Below, one piece after another: positions 46,735-55,847 of a stretch of DNA of 64,000 nt. The notes below the pieces were generated by a model. The model searched no databases. It had not been told where the DNA came from and saw only the letters and a program-made list of their open reading frames with translations. Source of the DNA: Streptomyces taklimakanensis (GTDB lineage Bacteria > Actinomycetota > Actinomycetes > Streptomycetales > Streptomycetaceae). The translations under genes and the position numbers were made by a program. The stretch covers positions 2,234,001 to 2,298,000 of the forward strand of contig NZ_WIXO01000001.1 of the NCBI RefSeq assembly GCF_009709575.1. Reading direction: 5' to 3'. Each line of letters starts with the position of its first letter. The first letter of the stretch is position 1.

Positions 46735-47913
46735 TCAGCCCTCTGTCGCCACCCTGTGCAGGGCCCGGACGAGAGCACCGGCGCGCGGATCCGACGTGAC
46801 CGACGTGCGGAGGGAGTTGGTCACGTAGGCGAAGGCCAGGGAGCTCTCGGGGTCGGCGAAGGCCAGCGATCCGCCCCGGCCCGGGTGTCCGAAGGAGCCG
46901 GGGCCGAGCATCGGGCAGGACGGCCCGTGGAGCATGTAGCCCAGCCCGAAGCGGGTGGCGACCCGCAGGACGCGGTCGGGGCCCGCCGATTCCTCGGTGC
47001 GGGCCTGGGTGAGGGTGGCGGGGGCGTACAGCCGTCTGGTGCCGTCTGACAGATCACCGATGAGCGCGGCGTAGAAACGGGCCAGGGAACGGGCGGTGGC
47101 CACACCGCCGGAGGCGGCGAACCCGGCGGCCCGGTAGGCGGGGGCGTTCTCGTCGGGCTGGGGATCGATGGTGCCGAAGGCGCGGCGGGTGAGGGAGTCC
47201 GGATCGCGCCACGCCTCGACGACCTCGCGCTTGGGGCGGACCCGCGGCCCCGCGGAGGCCGGCGCGGGCGGGGCCTCCACCTCCGCGATCCGACCGACCC
47301 GGTGGGCCTGGTCCTCGGGCAGGCCGATCCACACGTCGAGGCCGAGCGGCGCGGCCACCTCGTCGGCGAACCAGCGGCCCAGGGAGCGTCCCGTGACCCG
47401 TCTGACGACCTCGCCCAGCAGCCAGCCGTAGGTCTGCGCGTGGTAGCCGTGCGCGGTGCCCGGCTCCCACGCGGGTTCCTGGGCGGCGACGGCGGCCGGA
47501 CCGGAGACGCCGTCGAGGGCCTGCTCGGGGGTGAGCGGAGCGTCGAGGGCGGGCAGTCCCGCGCGGTGGGTGAGCAGGTGGCGGACCGGGACGCGCTCCT
47601 TGCCCGCCGCCTTGAACTCCGGCCAGTAGGTGCCCACCGGGGCGTCCAGGTCCAGCCGTCCGCGCTGGTGGAGCAGGTGGAGGACGGCGGCGGCCGGTCC
47701 CTTGGTGACGGACCGGACGACCTGGGCGGTTCCCTCGGTCCACGGCTGCCGCCCGTCGGGGTCGGCCAGGCCGCCCCACAGATCGACGACCTTGTGCCCG
47801 TCCCGGTAGACGGCCACGGCCGCGCCGCGGTCGCCGCGTTCGGTCAGGTTGGCGCGGAAGGCGTCGCGGACCGGCTCGTAGCCGTCCGCGACCGTGCCCT
47901 GGACGTCCGCCAC
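46735..47913 (-). CDS. Serine hydrolase of the class C beta-lactamase/esterase family
   Basis: This 392-residue protein has the S-x-x-K motif VRSVTKGPAAAV and the Tyr motif YHAQTYGW typical of EstB-like esterases. A late GHPGRGGSLAFADP replaces the KTG triad, as in family VIII carboxylesterases. It lacks a signal peptide, so it is cytoplasmic and more likely an esterase than a resistance enzyme. Start GTG 47913. It is upstream of the SDR gene and divergent from the SsgA-like gene. Confidence 0.88.
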   Translation of the reverse strand: MADVQGTVADGYEPVRDAFRANLTERGDRGAAVAVYRDGHKVVDLWGGLADPDGRQPWTEGTAQVVRSVTKGPAAAVLHLLHQRGRLDLDAPVGTYWPEFKAAGKERVPVRHLLTHRAGLPALDAPLTPEQALDGVSGPAAVAAQEPAWEPGTAHGYHAQTYGWLLGEVVRRVTGRSLGRWFADEVAAPLGLDVWIGLPEDQAHRVGRIAEVEAPPAPASAGPRVRPKREVVEAWRDPDSLTRRAFGTIDPQPDENAPAYRAAGFAASGGVATARSLARFYAALIGDLSDGTRRLYAPATLTQARTEESAGPDRVLRVATRFGLGYMLHGPSCPMLGPGSFGHPGRGGSLAFADPESSLAFAYVTNSLRTSVTSDPRAGALVRALHRVATEG

Positions 47914-48262
47914 TGTGGTTCTGCTCCCGCCGGTCGGAAAGGTGGTGTGTGCTCCCCCATCGTCCTATGTGGGAGGAGGCGCCACCGACCTGGGGTCGGA
48001 TCCGGCGGCGACGACGACCGGACGGGGCGCGCGGGGCGGACGGGCACGGAGAGGGAACGGAAAGGGCACGGGAGGGGCACGGGAGGGGGCACGGAGGCCG
48101 TTTCGCCACCCTCGGGTTTGGCCTCCACCACCAGGGAAGGCGGAGAAATACCCGACCTTCACGGAACCCTCACGAAACCCGTCGTGATTACCCACGGTAG
48201 GGCGTCATGAAAACGCCTCGACGGGGACGAAGGAAAGCAGGCCCCCCCGGAAGGAGCATCCG
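47914..48262. other. Divergent region upstream of the SsgA-like gene
   Basis: This 349-bp gap includes a purine-rich low-complexity run (about 48028-48095, repeated GGGCACGGGAGG units). An AT-richer segment at 48140-48235 follows, where the SsgA-like promoter should lie. No gene was identified. Confidence 0.5.
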
Positions 48263-48670
48263 ATGCCCGCAGTTGTCGACCACACCGTCCAGGCCCGTCT
48301 GATCACCGTCCCGTCGGTCACCCGCGAGATCGCCGTGGGACTGCGCTACGACCGGCACGATCCCTTCGCCGTGCAGTTGGTCTTCCCCTCCGAGGTCTCG
48401 CTCGACGGCCAGGAGGTCGCCTGGGTGTTCTCCCGCGAGCTGCTGGAGAACGGCATGCGCGCCCGGGTGGGACCGGGGGACGTGAACGTCCGGCCGTCCG
48501 GAGCGGAGAAGACCGTCATCGAGCTGCGCGCCCCGGAGGGAGTGGCGGTGGTCGAGTTCGACACCGGCCACCTGCTGCGCTTCCTGCACGGCACGTACGA
48601 GCTGGTGCCGTCCGGCACGGAGCACATGGAGCTGGACCTCGACCGGGGGCTGACGTCCCTGCTCGGTTGA
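48263..48670 (+). CDS. SsgA-like protein (SALP), sporulation/cell division
   Basis: This 135-residue protein belongs to the actinobacteria-specific SsgA-like family, which positions septation and wall remodelling in sporulating species. Family features are VGLRYDRHDPFAVQLVF, VAWVFSRELLENGM, GDVNVRPSG and the terminal LVPSGTEHMELDLDRGLTSLLG. The genomic position near pmt/rpf suggests the SsgE member, but this is not certain. ATG 48263 follows GGAAGGAG. Confidence 0.85.
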   Translation: MPAVVDHTVQARLITVPSVTREIAVGLRYDRHDPFAVQLVFPSEVSLDGQEVAWVFSRELLENGMRARVGPGDVNVRPSGAEKTVIELRAPEGVAVVEFDTGHLLRFLHGTYELVPSGTEHMELDLDRGLTSLLG

Positions 48671-48824
48671 GTCCCGGCCCCCCTCTCCCCTCTCCCGGTT
48701 CCTCCCTTCCCCGCTCCGCTCCGCTCGGCGCGCGGTCGGGGCGCGGAACCCCGCGGTGAGACCCGGATCACACCAGCCGGCGCGGTGCCCCCCGAAGTTG
48801 CCGCAGGTGGTTCCGCTGTCGACC

Positions 48825-51800
48825 ATGGGAGGGGTGACCGCGACATCCGGATCCCCAGGCCCTTCCACCCCGGTGGCCCCGACCTCCGCGGGTTCCGCCC
48901 GCCTTCCCGGCCCGTCCGGCTCCCCGGGCGCCTACCTCAGGTTTCCGCACCTGCACGGCGAGCTGATCTGCTTCACCGCGGAGGACGACCTGTGGCTCGC
49001 CCCGCTCGCCCCCGAGGCGAGGACCCCGCCGCGCGCCTGGCGACTGACGGTGGACCGCACCCGGATCGGACACCCGCGCTTCTCCCCCGACGGCCGCCAC
49101 ATCGCGTACACGAGCTGGCGCAGCCTCGACCCGGAGGTGCACCTCACCTCCGTCGACGGAGGTCCCTCGCGGCAGCTGACGTACTGGGGCGCCGTCGACA
49201 CCGAGGTGTGCGGCTGGACGCCCGACGGAAACGTGCTGGCCGTGGCCTCGCACGGGCAGCCCTTCTCCCACTTCGCCTGGGCCTACCGACTGCCCACGGA
49301 CGGCGACCCCGGTGAGCGGCTGCCCTGGGGTCCGGTGTCCCACATCGCCGTCGCCGACCTGGCGGGCGAGCGCCGCACACTGCTGCTGACCGGCAAGCCG
49401 CCGCACGAGCCCGCCGCCTGGAAGCGCTACCGGGGCGGGGCGATGGGGCGGCTGTGGCTGGAGGGCGAGCGGCTGGTGCCGGATCTGGAGGGGCACCTGG
49501 ACTGCCCCATGATCGTCGCCGGTCGGATCGCGTTCCTCTCCGACCACGAGGGCGTCGGCAACCTCTACTCCTGCCGCCCCGACGGCACCGACCTGCGCCG
49601 CCACACCGACCACGCCGACTTCTACGCCCGCCACGCCTCCACCGACGGCGAGCGCGTGGTCTACCAGTGCGCGGGCGAACTGTGGCTGGTGGACGACTTC
49701 TCCCCGCACGCCCGACCGCGCCGGCTGCCGGTGCGACTGGGCGGGCCGCGCGCCGGACGCCGCCCCTACCAGGTGTCGGCCGCCGGCCACGTGAACTCCC
49801 TGGCCGTGGACACCACCGGACGGGCCAGCGCGGTGGGGGTACGCGGCAGCCTGTACTGGCTCACCCACCGCGACGGCCCCGCGCGGGTGATCGCCGACAC
49901 CCCCGGGGTACGCGCGCGGCTGCCGGAGATGCTGGGGTCCACCGGACGGATCGCCTACGTCACCGACGCGGAGGGCGAGGACGCGGTGGAGATCGCCTAC
50001 CTGCCGCGGGCCAGCGGCGGACGGGAACCGCGACGGGTGGCGTCCGGGCGGCTGGGACGGGTGCACGAGCTGGTCGCCTCCCCGGACGGGGCCACCCTCG
50101 CCGTCGCCTCGCACGACGGCCGGCTGCTGCTGGTGCCCACCGGCACCGACGCCACCGAGACCGAAGGCACCGCCGACACCACCGACACCACCGAGGTCGT
50201 CGAGCTGGTCCGCTCCGAGGCCGGCCCGGTGCGCCACCTGGCCTTCTCCCCCGACTCCCAGTGGCTGGCCTGGGCCCAGCCCGGCACCGGCGGCATGCTC
50301 GGCCACATCCGGATCGCCCGCCTGTCCGACCGCACGATCCTGGACGTCACCGAGGGCCGCTTCGAGGACGAACAGCCCGTCTTCACCCGGGACGGCCGCT
50401 ACCTGGCCTTCCTCTCCTGGCGCGGCTTCGACCCGGTCTACGACGTGCACACCGGCGACCTCTCCTTCCCGCTGGGCTGCCGCCCCTACCTGGTGCCGCT
50501 CTCCTCGGCCACGCCCTCGCCGTTCGCGCTCTCCCCCGAGGGCCGCCCGGCCGCCGGCGGGCTGGACCCGGACGCGCTCGGCGAGCCGCCCGGCGAGGAG
50601 GGCACGGTGCTGGTGGAGGCCGAGGGACTGGCCAGCCGGGTCACCCCGTTCCCCGTGGCGGCCTCGAAGTACTCCTCGCTCCAGCCGGTCGCCGGCGGCG
50701 GCCTGGTGTGGCTGCGCTGGCCGATCTCCGGGGCGCTGGGCGAGACCTTCGCCAACCCCGCCGACACCTCCGGCCGTCCCACCCTGGAGCACTTCGACCT
50801 GATCAAGGCCAAGCGGACCGAGCTGACCAGCGACATCGACTGGTTCGCCGTCAGCGGCGACGGCACCCGTCTGGTGGTCAACGACGACGGCGACCTGCGG
50901 GCCGTCCCGGCCGACGAGAGGGCCGACGGCGACTCCACCACCCATCTGGACCTGCGCCGCATCCTGCACGACGTCGATCCCTGCGCGGAGTGGCGACAGG
51001 CCTTCGACGAGGCGGGCCGGATCATGCGGTCGTACTTCTGGGACCCGGGGATGTCCGGCGTCGACTGGAAGGCGATCCTCGACCAGTACCGTCCGCTGGT
51101 GGAGCGGGTCGCCTCGCCGGACGAGTTCGCCGACCTGCTCCGCGAGACGGTGGGCGAGCTGGGCACCTCCCACGCGTACGTCTCGGCCGCCCGCCGCAAC
51201 GAGGGGCCGGCCCACTACCAGCGGCCCATCGGTCTGCTGGGCACCGACCTCGCCCGTGACGAGCGGGGCCGCTGGCGGGTGGCGCGCATCCTGCCCGGCG
51301 ACTCCTCCGACTCCCGGGCCCGCTCGCCCCTGGCGGGCTCCGGCGTCCGCGAGGGCGCGGTGCTCACCCACGTCGACGGGCGGCCGGTGGACCCGGTGAC
51401 CGGTCCGTTCCCGCTGCTGGCCGCCGCCGGCGGCACCACCGTGGAGCTGGCCTTCCTCACCACCGGGCCCGGCGAGTCGCCGGACGCGGAGCCGACCCGC
51501 CCCAGGCGGGTGGCCGTCGTCCCCCTGATCGACGAGCGTCCGCTGCGCTACCAGGACTGGGTGAGCAGGCGGCGGGCGGTGGTGCGGGAGCTGAGCGGCG
51601 GGAAGTGCGGCTACCTGCACATCCCGGACATGGGCGGCTCGGGCTGGGCGCAGTTCAACCGCGACCTGCGCATGGAGGTCTCCCGGCCCGCGCTGATCGT
51701 GGACGTGCGCGGCAACGCGGGCGGCCACATCAGCGACCTGGTGGTGGAGGCGCTGACCCGGACCGTCCTCGGCTGGGACCTGGTGCGTGACGCCCAGCCC

Positions 51801-52235
51801 GTCAGCTACGCCTCCAACGCCCCGCGCGGTCCGGTCGTGGCGCTGGCCGACGAGGCCACCGCGTCCGACGGCGACATGATCACCGCGGCGTTCCGGCTGC
51901 TGGGGATCGGTCCGGTCGTCGGCACCCGCACCTGGGGCGGGGTGGTCGGGATGACCGGCCGGCACCGGCTCGGCGACGGCACGGTGATCACGGTGCCGAT
52001 GAACGCGGCGTGGTTCGACGAGTACAAGTGGTCAGTGGAGAACCACGGCGTGGAGCCCGACATCGAGATCCCGCGCACGCCGACGGACTGGGCCGAGGAC
52101 CGCTACCCGATGCTGGAGACGGCCGTGCGCACCGCCCTGGACCTGTTGGAGCGGCACCCGGCCGCCGAACCGCCCGGCTACGACGACGTCCCCGACCGCA
52201 GCCGCCCGCCGCTGCCGCCCCGTCCGGGAGCGTGA
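48825..52235 (+). CDS. Tricorn protease homolog (S41 family)
   Basis: This 1136-residue giant cytosolic peptidase degrades peptides released by the proteasome or other proteases. Residues about 45-340 and 345-690 are six- and seven-bladed beta-propellers (HPRFSPDGRHIAYTSWR, LAFSPDSQWLAWAQP). A helical C1 domain, a PDZ-like domain and the C2 catalytic domain follow. The catalytic His is in GELGTSHAYV and the nucleophile Ser in DEATASDGDMITAA, with the oxyanion Asp next to it. The N-terminal 35 residues are low complexity. ATG 48825 is chosen; GTG 48834 is an alternative. Streptomyces have such bacterial Tricorns although they also carry a 20S proteasome. Confidence 0.92.
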   Translation: MGGVTATSGSPGPSTPVAPTSAGSARLPGPSGSPGAYLRFPHLHGELICFTAEDDLWLAPLAPEARTPPRAWRLTVDRTRIGHPRFSPDGRHIAYTSWRSLDPEVHLTSVDGGPSRQLTYWGAVDTEVCGWTPDGNVLAVASHGQPFSHFAWAYRLPTDGDPGERLPWGPVSHIAVADLAGERRTLLLTGKPPHEPAAWKRYRGGAMGRLWLEGERLVPDLEGHLDCPMIVAGRIAFLSDHEGVGNLYSCRPDGTDLRRHTDHADFYARHASTDGERVVYQCAGELWLVDDFSPHARPRRLPVRLGGPRAGRRPYQVSAAGHVNSLAVDTTGRASAVGVRGSLYWLTHRDGPARVIADTPGVRARLPEMLGSTGRIAYVTDAEGEDAVEIAYLPRASGGREPRRVASGRLGRVHELVASPDGATLAVASHDGRLLLVPTGTDATETEGTADTTDTTEVVELVRSEAGPVRHLAFSPDSQWLAWAQPGTGGMLGHIRIARLSDRTILDVTEGRFEDEQPVFTRDGRYLAFLSWRGFDPVYDVHTGDLSFPLGCRPYLVPLSSATPSPFALSPEGRPAAGGLDPDALGEPPGEEGTVLVEAEGLASRVTPFPVAASKYSSLQPVAGGGLVWLRWPISGALGETFANPADTSGRPTLEHFDLIKAKRTELTSDIDWFAVSGDGTRLVVNDDGDLRAVPADERADGDSTTHLDLRRILHDVDPCAEWRQAFDEAGRIMRSYFWDPGMSGVDWKAILDQYRPLVERVASPDEFADLLRETVGELGTSHAYVSAARRNEGPAHYQRPIGLLGTDLARDERGRWRVARILPGDSSDSRARSPLAGSGVREGAVLTHVDGRPVDPVTGPFPLLAAAGGTTVELAFLTTGPGESPDAEPTRPRRVAVVPLIDERPLRYQDWVSRRRAVVRELSGGKCGYLHIPDMGGSGWAQFNRDLRMEVSRPALIVDVRGNAGGHISDLVVEALTRTVLGWDLVRDAQPVSYASNAPRGPVVALADEATASDGDMITAAFRLLGIGPVVGTRTWGGVVGMTGRHRLGDGTVITVPMNAAWFDEYKWSVENHGVEPDIEIPRTPTDWAEDRYPMLETAVRTALDLLERHPAAEPPGYDDVPDRSRPPLPPRPGA

Positions 52236-52306
52236 GCCGTCCGGCGTGCGGTGTTCGCGGCGCCGTGCGGTCGGCGGGCGCGCGGGGCCCGTGGAGCCCC
52301 GTGGAG

Positions 52307-53191
52307 TCAGCCCTCGGCGCGGGCCTTCTCGTCCGCCGCGCCGCCCGCGCCGACCAGGCCGCGCACACCGCCCGAGGCGGCCAGTCGGGGCGCGAAGTGC
52401 CGCATCTCGCGCTCCCCGACCCGGCCGATGATCCCGGGCAGGTGGCCTCGGACGGACTGCATGCCGCGCAGCCACCACTGCCCGTAGACGTGGAACGAGC
52501 GGCGCTCGATGCCCGCGACGATCCGGTCCACGGCCGGGCCCAACGGGTACGTCCGGTTGGTCGGCCAGGGCAGCCGACCGCGCAGGTCGCGCATCACCTC
52601 GTCCTGGTCGGCGCCGCGCACCATGTCGGTGTCCGTCCAGCTCAGGTAGCCCACGCCGACGCGGACGCCCTGGTGGCCGACCTCCGCGCGGAGGCTGTGC
52701 GCGAAGGCCTCCACACCCGACTTGGAAGCGCAGTAGGCCGTCATCATCGGCGCCGGGGTGATCGAGGCGAGCGAGGCGATCTGGAGGAGGTAGCCGCGCG
52801 ACTCGATCAGGGCGGGCAGGAAGGCGCGCGCGGTGGTGACGCTGCCGAGCAGGTTGACCTCGATGACGCGGCGCCAGGCGGACTCGTCGGAGTCGACGAA
52901 CGGCCCGCCGGTGGCCACCCCGGCGTTGGCCACCACGATGTCCACCGTGCCGAAGCGTTCCCCGACCTCACGGGCGACCCGGGACATGGCCTCGTGGTCG
53001 GTGACGTCGGCGTGCCAGTGCGCGGATTCCGTCGGCAGCGCCGCCGCGACCTTCTCCAGTTCGTCCGGCTCCAGGCCGACCAGCGCGATCCGCGCGCCGC
53101 GCGCCGCCAGCTTGCGGGCGAGCAGCGCGCCCACGCCCCGGGCGGCGCCCGTCACCACCGCGACCCGGCCCTGCAGGCTCCAGCGTGCCAT
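52307..53191 (-). CDS. SDR family oxidoreductase, last gene of the monooxygenase operon
   Basis: This 294-residue classical SDR has TGAARGVGALLARKL, a NAG motif (ANAGVATGGP), a catalytic Ser in IASLAS and YCASK. The C-terminal part is longer than usual (about 60 residues, ending in Ala/Gly). Its ATG follows the hydrolase stop directly (TAGATG), so it is cotranscribed with the hydrolase and the Baeyer-Villiger-type enzyme. A role in turning over ketone or ester metabolites is inferred from that set. Confidence 0.88.
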   Translation of the reverse strand: MARWSLQGRVAVVTGAARGVGALLARKLAARGARIALVGLEPDELEKVAAALPTESAHWHADVTDHEAMSRVAREVGERFGTVDIVVANAGVATGGPFVDSDESAWRRVIEVNLLGSVTTARAFLPALIESRGYLLQIASLASITPAPMMTAYCASKSGVEAFAHSLRAEVGHQGVRVGVGYLSWTDTDMVRGADQDEVMRDLRGRLPWPTNRTYPLGPAVDRIVAGIERRSFHVYGQWWLRGMQSVRGHLPGIIGRVGEREMRHFAPRLAASGGVRGLVGAGGAADEKARAEG

Positions 53192-54139
53192 CTACGACAA
53201 CTCCTTCTCGGCTGAGGGGGCGGACGAGGGGGCGCCCTGCGTCAGGTGGTCGCGCGCCAGGGCCGCCACGGCGTCGGCGACGGTCTGCGGCGCCTCGATG
53301 GGGGACATGTGTCCCAGGCCGGGCAGTTCGGTGAGCCCGACGCAGTTCGGCAGGGCCTCCACCAGGCGGCGGGCGTGCACCGGCGGGGTGAGCCGGTCCT
53401 TCTCGCCCGCGATGACGGCCGTGGGCACGTCCAGGTCGGCGAGGTTCGCCTCCAGGTCGAGCACCGCCAGGACGTCCCTGGCCCAGGAGGCGCGCACCCG
53501 GCGCGGACAGGCGTGGACGATGCGGGCGCACGCCTCGATCTGCTCGCGGGTGGCGGCGGGGCCCATCGTGGCGTACCGCAGGAGCTTCCGGCCCAGGGGC
53601 GTCACCGGCCCCAGTGGCAGGTCGGAGCCGAGGACGGCCTTCTGGACGCGGTAGCGCAGCCCGCCGGCCCGCAGCGGCGCCACCGTGGACTCGTGCAGCA
53701 GCCGGGAGCCGCCGGTGTTGCACAGCAGGGCGGCGGCGACGCGTTCGCGCACCTGGGGACGGCCGGCCGCCGCCATGATCGTCATGCCGCCCATGGAGTG
53801 CCCGACGACGACGGCCCGGGAGCCGGCGGCCGCCAGGACGGCGCACAGGTCGTCGGCGAGCGCGGTGGTGCTGCACCCGCCGGGTCCCGGCGCCGGGGAG
53901 CGGCCGTGGCCGCGCTGGTCGTAGGCGATCACGCGGTGGTCGTCGGCCAGGCGCCGGATCACCGGGGCCCAGAAGGCGGTGGAACAGGTCCAGCCGTGGG
54001 CCAGGACGACGGTGGGGCCGTCCTCGCGGCCGTGCTCCTCGACGTGCAGTCGGGAACCGTCGGCGGAGGTCACGGTGGTGGTGTGGCGGGGCGCGGGCGG
54101 GGCGTAGGGGCCGGTGGTGACGTGGGGGGTCGCTCTCAT
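53192..54139 (-). CDS. Alpha/beta hydrolase
   Basis: This 315-residue alpha/beta-hydrolase has the oxyanion motif AHGWTC, nucleophile elbow VVGHSMGGM, acid in VIAGEKDRLTP and catalytic His in LPGLGHMSPIE. Its ATG at 54139 overlaps the monooxygenase stop (ATGA). Next to a Baeyer-Villiger-type enzyme it is well placed to hydrolyse the ester or lactone product. Confidence 0.9.
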   Translation of the reverse strand: MRATPHVTTGPYAPPAPRHTTTVTSADGSRLHVEEHGREDGPTVVLAHGWTCSTAFWAPVIRRLADDHRVIAYDQRGHGRSPAPGPGGCSTTALADDLCAVLAAAGSRAVVVGHSMGGMTIMAAAGRPQVRERVAAALLCNTGGSRLLHESTVAPLRAGGLRYRVQKAVLGSDLPLGPVTPLGRKLLRYATMGPAATREQIEACARIVHACPRRVRASWARDVLAVLDLEANLADLDVPTAVIAGEKDRLTPPVHARRLVEALPNCVGLTELPGLGHMSPIEAPQTVADAVAALARDHLTQGAPSSAPSAEKELS

Positions 54140-55677
54140 CGGGTCGCCTCCGCCACCGGCTCGTCCGCGCCGGCCGTGCCGCCCGCGGGGCGGGCTCCGG
54201 CCCGCAGCACCTCGTACTCGGTCAGGTCCACCTGTCGGGTGACCCTGTGGAACTCGCCGGTGGTGCCGGGCCAGACGGTGGTGTTGCGGCCCTGTGCGTC
54301 CAGGTACCAACTGTCGCAGCCGCCGGTGGTCCACACCGTGCGCTTCATGCGTTCCTGGAGGCGGTCGTTCCAGGAGCGGACGGCCTCGGGGCGGGCGTCG
54401 AGCGCGGCGCGTCCGGCGCCGGCGGTGGTGAGGGTGCCGAGCTGCCGCAGGTAGTCGATCATGTAGTTGAGCTGGGCCTCGATGATCAGGATCATCGAGC
54501 TGTTCCCGAGGCCGGTGTTGGGCCCGATGATCGTCATGAAGTTGGGGAAGCCCGTGGCGGTGGAGCCGCGCAGCGCCTCCATCCCGTCCTTCCAGGACTC
54601 GGCGAGCGTGGTGCCGTCGACGCCCCTGATCCGGTGGGCGATGGGCATGTCGGTGACGTGGAAGCCGGTGCCGAAGATCACCGCGTCCACCTCGGTCTCG
54701 GTGCCGTCGGAGGCGACCAGGGTGTTGCCGCGGACCTCCTTCAGGCCGGAGGCGACGACGTCCACGTTGGGCTGGACGAGCGCCGGGTAGTAGGTGTTGG
54801 AGAGCAGGATGCGCTTGCAGCCGATGCGGTAGTCCGGCGTGAGCTTGGCGCGCAGCTCCGGGTCCTTGACGACCTTGGTCATGTGCCGCTTGGCGAGCTT
54901 CTCCACCAGCCCCATCCGGGCGGGGTGCTTGGTGAAGGCGCCGACCTGGAGTTCCCTGATCAGCCAGAGCATCCGGCGGCGCAGGGCACGGGTGGACGGC
55001 ACCTTGGCGTGCAGCCGGCGCTCGAAGTCGCTGATCTCCCGGTCCATGCGCGGCATCACCCACGGCGGGGTGCGCTGGAAGACGGTGAGCCGTCCGACGA
55101 CGGGCTGGATGGCCGGGACGATCTGGATGGCGGAGGCGCCGGTGCCGATCATGGCGACGCGCTTGTCGCGCAGGTCGTAGTCGTGGTCCCACCGCGCGGA
55201 GTGGAAGACCTTGCCGGTGAAGCCGTCCAGGCCGGGGATGTCGGGGATCTTGGGGTCGGAGAGCGGGCCGGTGGCGGAGACGAGCATGTCGGCGGTCAGG
55301 GTGCCGTCGGTGGTCTCGACCTCCCAGCGCAGCGTCTCAAAGTCCCAGCGCGCCTCGGTCACCTCCGCGCCGAAGCGGAGGTGGGGGCGGAGGCCGAAGG
55401 TGTCGGCGACCCGTTCCAGGTAGGCGCGGATGTGCTCCTGGCCGGAGAAGTTCCGCGGCCACTCGGGATTGGGGGCGAAGGAGAAGGAGTACAGGTGGGA
55501 GGGGACGTCGCAGGCGCACCCGGGGTAGCTGTTGTCCCGCCAGGTGCCGCCCACGGAGTCGCGGCGCTCCAGGACCACGAAGTCCGTGACGCCCGCGCGG
55601 CGCAGCCGGACGGCGGCACCCAGGCCGCCGAACCCCGATCCGATCACCGCCACCCGTACGTGTTCGTGTCCGGTCAT
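54136..55677 (-). CDS. Flavin-dependent Baeyer-Villiger-type monooxygenase
   Basis: This 513-residue class B flavoprotein monooxygenase has FAD loop VIGSGFGGLGAAVRL and NADPH loop MIGTGASAIQIVP. The fingerprint FTGKVFHSARWDHD corresponds to the FxGxxxHxxxW motif of Baeyer-Villiger enzymes. The operon content (monooxygenase, hydrolase, SDR, opposite a regulator) resembles the mycobacterial mymA-type locus. ATG 55677 is 30 bp from a large palindrome that probably regulates it. Confidence 0.92.
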   Translation of the reverse strand: MTGHEHVRVAVIGSGFGGLGAAVRLRRAGVTDFVVLERRDSVGGTWRDNSYPGCACDVPSHLYSFSFAPNPEWPRNFSGQEHIRAYLERVADTFGLRPHLRFGAEVTEARWDFETLRWEVETTDGTLTADMLVSATGPLSDPKIPDIPGLDGFTGKVFHSARWDHDYDLRDKRVAMIGTGASAIQIVPAIQPVVGRLTVFQRTPPWVMPRMDREISDFERRLHAKVPSTRALRRRMLWLIRELQVGAFTKHPARMGLVEKLAKRHMTKVVKDPELRAKLTPDYRIGCKRILLSNTYYPALVQPNVDVVASGLKEVRGNTLVASDGTETEVDAVIFGTGFHVTDMPIAHRIRGVDGTTLAESWKDGMEALRGSTATGFPNFMTIIGPNTGLGNSSMILIIEAQLNYMIDYLRQLGTLTTAGAGRAALDARPEAVRSWNDRLQERMKRTVWTTGGCDSWYLDAQGRNTTVWPGTTGEFHRVTRQVDLTEYEVLRAGARPAGGTAGADEPVAEATR

Positions 55678-55706
55678 GCCGCCTCCCGACTCTGCGCTCT
55701 CGCGGA

Positions 55707-55738
55707 CCCATCACGCCAGTAATCACTGGCGTGATGGG
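55707..55738. promoter_or_regulatory. 32-bp perfect palindrome between monooxygenase operon and MerR gene
   Basis: The 14-bp arms CCCATCACGCCAGT and ACTGGCGTGATGGG are exactly complementary around AATC. It sits between divergent starts and is the obvious operator for the adjacent MerR-like regulator. Confidence 0.75.
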
Positions 55739-55847
55739 AGAGTAGAGCAGGACCGTACCGGTGGGTAGGGGGTCGACGGGGAAAGTTACCGCCGGTTGCA
55801 CCTCCGTGGCCGGATCGTGGGCCGCCCCCGCCGCATAGGCTTCCGTC

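Noticed and set aside
46735..47913. Beta-lactamase causing antibiotic resistance
   Set aside because: No signal peptide and no KTG motif; the sequence fits EstB-like cytoplasmic esterases better.
48768..51965. 1065-residue frame antisense to Tricorn protease
   Set aside because: Shadow of an unambiguous Tricorn homolog; no motif of its own.
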